From Verrucomicrobiales bacterium (GTDB lineage Bacteria; Verrucomicrobiota; Verrucomicrobiia; Limisphaerales; J093): a stretch of DNA of 64,000 bases. The position numbers and the translations under genes are program-made. The notes beneath the pieces were generated by a model. The model was not told where the DNA came from and did no database searches. It worked only from the letters and a program-made list of their open reading frames with translations. How positions within the stretch are numbered: position 1 is the stretch's first letter; each line of letters opens with the position of its first letter. The stretch covers positions 186,001-250,000 of the forward strand of contig JACKPW010000006.1 in assembly GCA_024233215.1 (NCBI GenBank), given 5' to 3'. Shown piece by piece: positions 27,001 to 33,355 of this stretch.

Positions 27001-29795
27001 GCGTCGATCGTCACCTCATTGTGGCGCCGACACTGGGTGCCGAGAGCGAATACAACAACAACGCCGCCTCCGCGCAACCCATCCCCCTGGATGAGTGGAT
27101 GGTGGGCCGCATCTTCCCGCGTTTGGACGAGGACTGGTACAAGATCCATGTGGAAAGCTGCGGTCGGGTCAACCTGCTCATCGACGCCGTGCCCGCCACC
27201 ATGCGTGCCCAACTCACGGTCTACGCTGGTGACGGAACCTGGCTCGGAGTCTACAGCGGTGCCCGCAATGGCGGGGAGTGGGTCGACCTCGGCTTCTACG
27301 CCAACCCGGGCTGGTACCTGGTCAAGGTCCACGACCAGGAGAACCTGGCCCAGGCCGGCACCTACGCGCTGCACTGCTCCTTCGACCCCGGGTTCGACCC
27401 CTACGAGCCGAACGGCTCCTTCGCCGCCGCGACGCTCATCGATCCCAACATCCTGCTGACCGACGCCACCATCTGCCCCTCGGGAGAGGACGATTACTAT
27501 CAGGTGCTCCTCGAACAACCGGGGCGGTTGAGCCTCGAACTTCGAAATCTCCCGGCGACCATGCGCGGGAGCGTCCAGCTCTACAACTCCAGCCTGGAAT
27601 GGCTTGGAGTCTACAACACCGGAATCAACGGCGGAGACCCCGTGCCGCTCACCTACGACGCAGGCGGAGCGGGCCTTCTCTACATCCGGATCCGCAACGA
27701 CTGGAATGTCGGTTCCCCGCAGTCGTATGAGCTGAGTTCCGTCTTCACCCCGGTGGTGGATCCCTTCGAGCCGAACGGCAGCGGGGGCGAGGCCACCCTG
27801 CTCACCCAGCAGGCCACCCACGGCTACGTGTTCCCGCGCGGGGACGAGGACTACTACCGTCTCTACGTCGAGGCGGGAGGCACGATCAACCTGTCCCTGA
27901 CGGAGGTGCCCGCCGCCATGCAGGGCGAGATCTCCCTGTACGGCGCGGACCTCGAATGGCTGGGCCGCTATCAGTCCGCCAACAATCCGGGAGACAATGT
28001 CTTCCTCTCCTACACGGCACCGGCCGGCGGGATGTACCTGATCCGCGTGCGTGATACCGGAAACGTCAGCCACGTGGAACCCTACCTCCTCACCGTAACA
28101 GGGGGCGACCCGGGCCATGAACCGCCGTTTGCCCCGCAAACGTCCGAGACCGAGCCCAACGACACTTGGTCCAAGGCCACCGATGTGCCCCTCGACACCA
28201 ACGTCTCCGGTCGGGTCCAACCCGCCAACAACGACGATTACTACCGCATCTGGTTGAATGCCCCGGGCATCCTGCAGGTGGCCCACACCGACATCCCCGC
28301 GGAGGTCACCTCCGAAGTGTGGGTGTACAATGCCAACCACTCGCAGGTGGGCTACCGGCGCGCCACCAACCCGGGCGAGGACAACCTCATGGAAATCCCC
28401 GTCACCGTGCCCGGCTATTACTTCATCCGCACGCGGGATTACCAGCAGAACAACGCCTCGGAGGATCCCTATACCCTGCGGGTCACCCACACCCCGGTCG
28501 TCGATCCGTACGAGCCCAACGGCACGCTCGGCCAGGCCACCCCGCTCAGCGATCCCACCATCGAGGGATACCTCTTCGGCGGTTCCGACCTCGACTGGTT
28601 CCGCGTCTACGTCCGGGTGCCCGGAACCCTCGCCCTCTCGCTGGATGAAGTGCCCGGACTCAACCGGCCGCGGCTGCGTCTCTACGACGCCAACGCAAGC
28701 CAGTTGGGCACCTGGGTCAGCACGAACCCCGGCATCGGCGGCGACGATCTGATCGTCTACCAGGTCCCGGCCCCGGGGTTCTTCTACATCCGCCTGAACG
28801 ATGAGGACGGCAACTACGCCGGCGGGACCTACACCCTCCGCGTCACCGGAGCGGACTTCTCGCTGGCCCCGTTGCTGGCCCCCATCGGCGATCAGACCAT
28901 CGATGAGACCATCCTCTTCGGGCTGACCGTGAACGCCACGGACCCGGACAATCCGGAGGACCTGGTCTTCTCGGCCTCAAACCTCCCGCCGGGAGCCGCG
29001 TTCGATCCGGCCACCCGCACGTTCTCGTGGACCCCGGCCGCCGGCCAGGCGGGTAACTATCCCGGCGTGCACTTCGAGGTGAGCGACGGGACGTTCACCG
29101 ACAGCGAGGACATCACCCTCACCGTAACCCGGCTGAGCAATCCGCCGGTACTGAATCCCATCGGGAACAAGCGGGCGATGCCGGATGTGGAGCTTCGGTT
29201 CCAAGTGAGCGGAAGTGATCCCGATGTGGGTGACACCCTCAGCTTCGCCGCGACCGGCCTGCCCTCGGGGGCCGCGTTCGACCCGGTCACCCGGACCTTC
29301 GCCTGGACCCCGCGACCCAACCAGCTCGGCGTCCACCAGAACCTCCTGTTCAGTGTGACCGACGGAACCTGGACCGACTTCGAGTATATCAACATCGAAG
29401 TCGTCGAGGACCTCGATCCCTGCGGGGCCTGGCTTGCCGGGCACTTCACCGAAGCCCAGCGCGCCGATCCGAACATCAGCGGCATGGACGTTGATCTCGA
29501 CGGGGACGGTGCCACGAACGGCGAGGAGTGCGTGGCGGACACCGACCCGTGGGATCCGGATTCCGTCCTTAAGATCACCAGCCTCCTGTCCGAAGGCGGC
29601 GGCACCACGATCTTCTGGCAGGGCGGCGAGGCGGCCGTGCAATACCTCGAACGCAAGCGTGCCCTCGACGGCAGCCGAGGCGGCTGGGAGGTCATCCACA
29701 CGGTGAACCCGCCGACTCCGATCGGGAACAGCCACGAAGACACGACGGCGGGCAACGCCGAATCCTACTACCGCCTCCGCGCGGAACGGCCGTAG
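21003..29795 (+). CDS. Giant secreted PPC/PKD/Ig repeat protein
   Basis: 2930 residues. A signal peptide (about 1-39) is followed by 19 domains of about 115 residues that resemble bacterial pre-peptidase C-terminal (PPC) domains: each begins near E-x-EPN or D-x-EPN, has a GD-x-DWYR strand, a VP-x-x-R turn, L-x-LY and LRV-x-D. PKD-like domains (GYEWTSSIDG, VRDDAGNWS) sit at about 527-612, 1109-1194 and 1924-2010. Two Ig-like domains of the putative-Ig type follow (2624-2803, GAAFDPATRTFSWTP). The last 125 residues include a Ca-binding-like turn (DVDLDGDGATNGEE) and a small beta-domain. I find no catalytic domain. PPC domains are usually attached to peptidases and help secretion or binding, so this is likely a surface or matrix adhesin. 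Domains are nested in a four-fold higher-order pattern. Confidence 0.85.
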   Translation: MNTSPIRVASRWQRLFLPQPWHHCLRGLWAAALAVSLLAETEPNGTIAQATAVSPNGTMSATIDPAGDNDWFKITLPGPGRLTATVQSPPANMRASIQSYGRHTEWLGVYHTAINPGDEVHIVLDLTEAGTWFLRVNDNANQVSAGSYTLRTEFVAVPDAGEPNERVGRATLVTGPSMSGRIFPRNDYDFYRIHVSSGSTLELDLTSPAAMQGELSLYNPDFNWMGVYTTAANPGDTVHLDYAVTTTGMYYIRVRDAASLSHVTGYTLAVAGGSPGFVPAESAVTSEVETNDAFSQANRINLGTAVTGSIGSTWNSDYFTFIPTQTGQVTLAMEASPANLQLQMRLYNDSGSHIVSSRAGLAGGLFSMTFDITSLERHYLLVENVVGTSSAETYRFASSVVPVADPFEPNDNYGDRKPMGNVNQIQGWCFPANDSDWYELTVSTPGDFEAILNNLPGNITPRIALYDLSGNQLTSRSGTAGTDLHLNYAIGEPGTYLLRINDAGGNESTQPYTLTVFGADFTLFAPVATIDSIDPGAIVVGDSVTFSGSGTDADGTVVGYEWTSSIDGVVGTQATFTTSALSIGTHTIYFRVRDNDGVWSTLVNELLYVGSTVSEEVEPNGSFFTANEIALDRPITAKTDTPGDYDYYRLYVPGAGRLVAELSNVPVNLRMSMEFYNRYWDWLGIYSSAAAVGDDVTVVYDVTEPGFVYLRLRDLGNQANEDFTYTLAVNYHPAPDVFEPNPDLQHAALLPAASVEGYHFPRNDEDWYRVWVPAGNVLGAAVTSVPPDVRAEVSLYGPDRDWLGRYQTATNPGDPVSTTAPEAAHAGFYFIRVRTVDGINWADTYVLTVTGGTPDFEPEFLPGIAEAEPNNTISLGTDIAPGNPVQGTILPAGDEDWFRFQMPTPGIVSVNLHDVPAALRAQVRVYRNDGQQLGNRVASNPGDPVAFDVHVTDPGLFHVRVYGADGGAQSPDPYSLTLSLTPVVDTNEPNNRFHDAAPMTASNRAQGYIFATGDNDWYRVHSEAGSTLRVSLGDVPDSIRPQIEIYNHDNNRLTYKLASNDGQDLTLTYAIPETGDYSILVRDVGNDSFSADAYTLVIDGAVFDSYVPLAIIDSVAPNPADAGVTVTFTGHGDDVDGSIIGYEWRSSVDGVFSISQVAETSSLSAGVHTVFFRVRDDAGNWSPEVSTLLYFGVPAPAEIEPNDLAGSATFMELATQYTGDMGRNGDEDWFRIHVPQAGRLTVQASNPVGSAMRTELQFYTPDLEWAGVYVTASNDGDPVTLGWDLGRGGDYFLRVRDASNRTGGEYTVSANLLVVPDPYEPNHDFWTASPIAPDDQVQGWIFPRNEDDYYRVTLPTPGTLDMALTPVPSDLRMEIDVYGPDLAWLGVYRTANNPGDEVFLTYDTANPGTYFLRVRAVNSVGNPTDAYTFTTVFTPAPDPFEPNPDALHAPWITGSPIEAYLFPGGDQDWYRLYVDPVHTLQIVADPVPANLRLQLSLYNADIGWTGLYRAADVDGDPVTLTLADAAGAYYLRVHDRDNDRAPGETYRLTVTGANLGYTPPTTPGTSETEPNNAFSTANPIGTAPVTGSLEGNDDWYRFVATEPSELVVHVTVPANHRSYIRLYNANASQLAAREAENKGDPSGFRYPLGSAGTYYVRVYDADGASSANPYTLDLDLIPAVDANEPNNGYPDATPIALGTPTPGLIFPTADHDWYAVEVTEPGTLVMDVTGIPENVQMYLRLYDPNLSQLLAFQAMHGGDPVHVRREIEAPGLYRVRLYDSGDDAYATSPYTLTASFIPAEDAHEPNDLWRDATPLAASNQAQGLIHPGGDLDWFRFDVAEPGQVRIQLSQTGGIHADLDLYNDSHQRLTSNYARNWGDTLLIAYTVPSADTYYVLVRDHGDDQTSTEPYLLTILGGDFDVDHPIAEMPPTFTPNPALTGQSIRLTAQGTDVDGSVTGYEWTSDLDGLLGSANPLDLASLSAGRHRISLRVRDDAGNWSGRVDRHLIVAPTLGAESEYNNNAASAQPIPLDEWMVGRIFPRLDEDWYKIHVESCGRVNLLIDAVPATMRAQLTVYAGDGTWLGVYSGARNGGEWVDLGFYANPGWYLVKVHDQENLAQAGTYALHCSFDPGFDPYEPNGSFAAATLIDPNILLTDATICPSGEDDYYQVLLEQPGRLSLELRNLPATMRGSVQLYNSSLEWLGVYNTGINGGDPVPLTYDAGGAGLLYIRIRNDWNVGSPQSYELSSVFTPVVDPFEPNGSGGEATLLTQQATHGYVFPRGDEDYYRLYVEAGGTINLSLTEVPAAMQGEISLYGADLEWLGRYQSANNPGDNVFLSYTAPAGGMYLIRVRDTGNVSHVEPYLLTVTGGDPGHEPPFAPQTSETEPNDTWSKATDVPLDTNVSGRVQPANNDDYYRIWLNAPGILQVAHTDIPAEVTSEVWVYNANHSQVGYRRATNPGEDNLMEIPVTVPGYYFIRTRDYQQNNASEDPYTLRVTHTPVVDPYEPNGTLGQATPLSDPTIEGYLFGGSDLDWFRVYVRVPGTLALSLDEVPGLNRPRLRLYDANASQLGTWVSTNPGIGGDDLIVYQVPAPGFFYIRLNDEDGNYAGGTYTLRVTGADFSLAPLLAPIGDQTIDETILFGLTVNATDPDNPEDLVFSASNLPPGAAFDPATRTFSWTPAAGQAGNYPGVHFEVSDGTFTDSEDITLTVTRLSNPPVLNPIGNKRAMPDVELRFQVSGSDPDVGDTLSFAATGLPSGAAFDPVTRTFAWTPRPNQLGVHQNLLFSVTDGTWTDFEYINIEVVEDLDPCGAWLAGHFTEAQRADPNISGMDVDLDGDGATNGEECVADTDPWDPDSVLKITSLLSEGGGTTIFWQGGEAAVQYLERKRALDGSRGGWEVIHTVNPPTPIGNSHEDTTAGNAESYYRLRAERP

Positions 29796-29821
29796 ACCGT
29801 CAGCAAAGCTGCAAGCGCCAG

Positions 29822-29845
29822 GGCCCGGCCGGCAACGGCCGGGCC
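29822..29845 (+). terminator. GC-rich hairpin after the giant gene
   Basis: A perfect 10-bp stem (GGCCCGGCCG / CGGCCGGGCC) with a GCAA tetraloop starts 27 bp after the stop codon. It is followed by TTGTCCTCTCC, a weak T-tract. Very stable, so probably the terminator for the gene ending at 29795. Confidence 0.75.
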
Positions 29846-30015
29846 TTGTCCTCTCCCCCAAGGGAAACCGCAGTTCCGGTGGGCGCGTGGTGCGAGCAGC
29901 TTTCCCCCAGGATACCGACCGGCGGCCAACCCCTCATCCCAAGCCGGATGTCCGGGAGCGACAGGATACGGCAGGTGCCGCGTCCGCTTTGCTCAAGGCA
30001 TCCTGCCCATCCGGT

Positions 30016-30963
30016 TCAACCTGTCCCTCCTCCGAATTGCGGGTGCCGATGCAGCCGTTCCAGGCTGTCCGCACTCAACGGGGCCTGACGGTAGACCGCT
30101 TCGCGCAACGGTTCCGCACTGGTCGAGCGAATCGCCCGCTGCAGCCAGCGTTCATCCAGCGGTTCGTCGATCAGTTCCCGCCGGTTCGCCGCAATCGTGG
30201 TCTGGTCCTTCTCGCCGGTGGGATGGCCCGTTCCCACAAAGAAACCCGCCAGCAACAGCGTGACCCGCAGCATGGTGCTGCGGGAGTAGGTGGGAAGCGC
30301 GCAGGCGCGTCCGGGGTCGAGCAGGTCATGCATGCGCTGGAACAGCGGCAGCGTCCACATCGCCGGATTCCGCGCCGGCGAGTAGGCATCGAAGAGGACT
30401 GCATGCGGCTTGGGCCAGTCCCCCGCGGCCTCCTCGTCCAGCCGCGACGGGAAATCGCCCTCGAACACCCGCCATTCAACCGGCTGCCGGCCATTCTCAA
30501 ATCGCACTTCCCCATCCGACAGCAGCCGGTCCACCACACCTTCATACCCGTCGAAATAACCCAGGCACGCAGCCTCGGTGCGGGCAAACCGGAGCGGTTC
30601 GAGAGTGTGATCAAAGCTGAGTACCGTCAGCATCGAAGCTGCGTCGCGCAACGCGCGCAGCACGGTAAGGACATTCGCCGCCGCGCCAAGCCCCACGTCC
30701 CAGAGCACCAGTCCGGCCGGTTCGCTCAGAGCACGCTCCGCCAAATGCAACTGCCGCACATACAGCGCCTCCGCCTCGGCCACGGGGCCGATGACCGGAT
30801 GGAACGTCTCCCCCACGGCACGTGAGCGCACGCTCATCACGCCGTTGACCAACCGCACCAGTTCATAGCCCCCGCGAGTTTGCACGCGGGAAGTAAGAAC
30901 CCGGGATGGGGCCAGGGGAAGCCTGCGAAACCGTGCCCCCCCTCCTGAACCGGGGCGCCGCAC
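30016..30963 (-). CDS. mnmD: MnmD-type tRNA mnm5s2U34 methyltransferase
   Basis: 315 residues. The SAM-binding Rossmann fold has LVLWDVGLGAAANVLTVL, the MnmC/MnmD signature VLFDAYSPARNPAMW, and the C-terminal YSRSTMLRVTLLLAGFFVGTG. The family methylates nm5s2U to mnm5s2U at wobble position 34 of tRNA. The FAD-dependent MnmC oxidase half is absent, so this is the stand-alone form. The first 30 residues are arginine-rich and may be partly an over-extended start; the conserved part starts near GYELVRLVNG. It is divergent from the membrane protein gene at 31198. Confidence 0.8.
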   Translation of the reverse strand: MRRPGSGGGARFRRLPLAPSRVLTSRVQTRGGYELVRLVNGVMSVRSRAVGETFHPVIGPVAEAEALYVRQLHLAERALSEPAGLVLWDVGLGAAANVLTVLRALRDAASMLTVLSFDHTLEPLRFARTEAACLGYFDGYEGVVDRLLSDGEVRFENGRQPVEWRVFEGDFPSRLDEEAAGDWPKPHAVLFDAYSPARNPAMWTLPLFQRMHDLLDPGRACALPTYSRSTMLRVTLLLAGFFVGTGHPTGEKDQTTIAANRRELIDEPLDERWLQRAIRSTSAEPLREAVYRQAPLSADSLERLHRHPQFGGGTG

Positions 30964-31125
30964 AGCCGGTCGCCCGACCAGGATGTCGCCGGGAATCCGT
31001 TCCGAAGGTTCTGTTTCGCACCTCCCGTTCTACCCCGGAAGCCACCTTCCAACCCGTTCGCCGACGCCGGTCACCCGGGGCGGAGGCGGAATCGAATTGA
31101 ATTGAGGCCGGGCGCAAGAACGCGC

Positions 31126-31151
31126 TTGACCATTGGAGAGCCATGTATTAT
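31126..31151 (+). promoter_or_regulatory. Possible promoter for the membrane protein pair
   Basis: TTGACC (31126-31131) and TATTAT (31146-31151) lie 14 bp apart, a short spacer. The implied transcript would start near 31158, 40 bases before the ATG at 31198, which fits that start and not ATG 31150. Confidence 0.35.
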
Positions 31152-31197
31152 GCAATACAAGGTAGCCAGCAGCGACGCGACAGAGAAAGGCAAGCAT

Positions 31198-32028
31198 ATG
31201 CGGCAATGGTTCAAGGAACTTGACGTCCTCCTGCGCGGGGATTCCACCCGACTGGAGGCGCTGAAACAGGGAGGCATCGCCGTGCCCGCCCGCGGTCTGG
31301 GCGCCGTGGCGGTGGTGTTGGGACTGGCCTACGGCGCCTGCATGGGAGGTTTCTCCCTGTTCCGCGAGGGCGGACCGGTTTGGAGCCAGTTCCTCGCGAC
31401 GACGTTGAAGGTGCCGTTGTTGTTTCTGCTGACGCTGCTGGTCACCTTTCCCTCGCTCTACGTATTCAACGCCCTGGCCGGTTCGCGCCTCGATCTTCTG
31501 TCGGTCCTGCGTTTGCTGGTGGCCGCCCTGGCGGTGAACCTGACCGTGCTGGCCTCGCTCGGTCCCATCTCCGCCTTCTTCGCCGCCAGCACGACGAGCT
31601 ATTCGTTCATGGTGCTGCTGAACGTGGTGATCTTCGGTGTGGCCGGCGGCTTTGGAGTGTTGTTTCTGCTCCGAACCCTGCACCGCCTGGTGGTGGCCCA
31701 TGACGAACCGGCGGCGGGATCGCAATCCGCTCCCCCGCCCGCTCCGGCGAACCTCGCACCCGAAGGCGGCCCGCCGCCACTCATACCGCCCCCCCGGTCG
31801 AAGCCGGCGGAGAGCGCCATCGATCCCCTGGAAGGCCGGCTGATGGGACGTCACGAAACGCTGGTGTTCCGCTGTTGGATGGTCGTGTTCGCACTCGTCG
31901 GTTCCCAGATGGGCTGGGTGTTGCGACCGTTCCTGGGAAACCCGGCGCTGGAGTTCACGTGGTTCCGGGGCCGCGGTTCCAGCTTCTTCGAGTCGGTCCT
32001 GCACCACCTGGGACAACTCTTTCAGTAA
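31198..32028 (+). CDS. Multi-pass membrane protein, paralogue of its downstream neighbour
   Basis: 276 residues. The ATG at 31198 is chosen for a ribosome binding site GAGAAAGG (31183-31190) at 7 bp. Hydrophobic segments lie near residues 31-52, 67-90, 98-122, 135-160 and 225-250, with a proline-rich cytoplasmic-type linker (170-205, APPPAPANLAPEGGPPP) before the last. Shared motifs with the next gene are LLRGDSTR/LLRGGATE, GLAYGACMG/GLVYGAVMG, LKVPLLFLLT/VKVPFLLAVT, PSLYVFNALAG/PSFFVMNTLLG and WVLRPFLGNP/WVLRPFVGHP. I do not recognise a family. Together they look like two halves of a heteromeric membrane complex or a recent duplication. Confidence 0.7.
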   Translation: MRQWFKELDVLLRGDSTRLEALKQGGIAVPARGLGAVAVVLGLAYGACMGGFSLFREGGPVWSQFLATTLKVPLLFLLTLLVTFPSLYVFNALAGSRLDLLSVLRLLVAALAVNLTVLASLGPISAFFAASTTSYSFMVLLNVVIFGVAGGFGVLFLLRTLHRLVVAHDEPAAGSQSAPPPAPANLAPEGGPPPLIPPPRSKPAESAIDPLEGRLMGRHETLVFRCWMVVFALVGSQMGWVLRPFLGNPALEFTWFRGRGSSFFESVLHHLGQLFQ

Positions 32029-32034
32029 CCGGTG

Positions 32035-32706
32035 ATGCGTGGTCTGGCCCTGCGAGTGGATGACCTGCTGCGCGGGGGCGCGACGGAGCAGGAGGCGCCG
32101 GCGGTGCGCACGCTTCTCGCATGGACGGGGATCCTCGTCGGGGCCGGTCTGGTCTACGGTGCCGTGATGGGGAGCTTCGGCGGTGTCCTCGGGGAACGAT
32201 CCCTTCAGGTGCTGTTTTCGGCGGTGAAGGTGCCGTTCCTGCTGGCGGTGACCTTCGGCGTCAGCCTGCCCAGCTTCTTCGTGATGAACACGCTGCTGGG
32301 ACTGCGCGAGGATTTCACCCGCGTGTTGGGAGCGCTGCTGGCAAGCCAGACGGCACTGACCGTCGTGCTGGTGGCCCTGGCGCCGTTCACCGGCTTCTGG
32401 TACGCCAGCACCGCCAACCACGATCTCGCCCTGCTTTTCAACGGCGCCATGTTCGCCCTCGCCAGCCTGGCGGCGCAGTGCGTGCTGCGCCGGCGTTATG
32501 GACCGTTGATCGCACGGAATCCGCGACACCGGACGCTGCTGCGGGTGTGGCTGGGCATCTACGTGTTCGTGGGCATCCAGATGGCCTGGGTGCTCCGCCC
32601 CTTTGTGGGGCATCCGGATCTGCCGGTGCAGTTCTTCCGCACCGACGCCTGGGGCAACGCCTACGAATTCGTCGCGCGCCTGCTCTGGCGGGCCCTGGCG
32701 GGCTGA
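32035..32706 (+). CDS. Multi-pass membrane protein, second paralogue
   Basis: 223 residues from ATG 32035 (GTG 32032 is an equal alternative), 6 bp after the first paralogue. Hydrophobic segments match those of the neighbour one by one, but the proline-rich linker is missing and replaced by a short basic loop (LRRRYGPLIARNPRHR). Ends with YEFVARLLWRALAG. Co-transcription with the first gene is almost certain from the spacing. Function unknown. Confidence 0.7.
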   Translation: MRGLALRVDDLLRGGATEQEAPAVRTLLAWTGILVGAGLVYGAVMGSFGGVLGERSLQVLFSAVKVPFLLAVTFGVSLPSFFVMNTLLGLREDFTRVLGALLASQTALTVVLVALAPFTGFWYASTANHDLALLFNGAMFALASLAAQCVLRRRYGPLIARNPRHRTLLRVWLGIYVFVGIQMAWVLRPFVGHPDLPVQFFRTDAWGNAYEFVARLLWRALAG

Positions 32707-32869
32707 CCGCGGGGTCCGGTCGTCCCGGTCCACTGCCACCCCCCGCATCGAAGCAGGACGCGACCGGACGGATCAGGGCATGCCACCCGGATTCCGGCCC
32801 TCGCAGCGGCCGGGCACGCCCGCACCCCGATGCCTTCCCACTGCGACGGAAACCGGCCACGCGACTTGT

Positions 32870-32883
32870 ACTAAACTTTTAGT
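32870..32883. promoter_or_regulatory. BlaI/MecI-type operator
   Basis: ACTAAA-CT-TTTAGT is a perfect inverted repeat like the TACTA/TAGTA-type sites bound by BlaI/MecI/CopY repressors. It overlaps a TTGACG (32883-32888) that may be the -35, with TACCTG (32906-32911) 17 bp on as a weak -10. A further half-like site ACTAATTCTTTAAT is at 32921-32934. The position, 77 bp before the blaI-like gene, supports autoregulation. Confidence 0.65.
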
Positions 32884-32959
32884 TGACGAGCGCGCATCCA
32901 CAGGCTACCTGTTCGCTCATACTAATTCTTTAATAATTCATCGCACACCACGTCCGACC

Positions 32960-33355
32960 ATGCCCCGCAAGAAATCACGCACCCTGACCGAGGCCGAGCA
33001 CCGCATCATGGAGGTGCTCTGGCGCAAGGGGTCCGCCACCGTGGCCGAGGTCGCCGAGGCCCTCGCCGGCAAGGATGGTTCCGCCTACACCACCCTCCTG
33101 ACGCTCATGCGCATCCTGAGGGTGAAGGGCTATCTCTCCTGCCGGAAACGCGGCCGCGCCCACGTCTACACCCCGCGGGTGGGTCGTGAGGACGCCGCCC
33201 GGAAGGCCGTTCGCCAGTTGCTGACCAAGTTCTTCAGCGGTTCCCCCGGCGAACTCGTGCTGAGTTTCCTGCGCGACGAGGATCTCCGACCGGAGGAACT
33301 CGATGAGTTGAAGCGCCGCATCCAGGAGTCCACCTCAGCCGATTCGGAAGCATGA
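32960..33355 (+). CDS. blaI: BlaI/MecI/CopY-family transcriptional repressor
   Basis: 131 residues. A winged helix covers residues 8-80 (TEAEHRIMEVLWRKGSATVAEVAEAL, then YTTLLTLMRILRVKGYL, and the wing KRGRAHVYTPRV), followed by a dimerisation helix pair. This family represses its own operon until the linked membrane sensor peptidase is activated. The stop overlaps the start of the M56 gene (ATGA at 33352-33355), so the pair is translationally coupled. The palindrome at 32870-32883 is the expected target. The signal in this organism is unlikely to be a beta-lactam alone. Confidence 0.9.
   Translation: MPRKKSRTLTEAEHRIMEVLWRKGSATVAEVAEALAGKDGSAYTTLLTLMRILRVKGYLSCRKRGRAHVYTPRVGREDAARKAVRQLLTKFFSGSPGELVLSFLRDEDLRPEELDELKRRIQESTSADSEA

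Noticed and set aside
26385..28490. A 701-residue minus-strand frame opposite the giant gene
   Set aside because: Antisense shadow of PPC repeats, with Gly/Arg/Val-rich composition and no domain.
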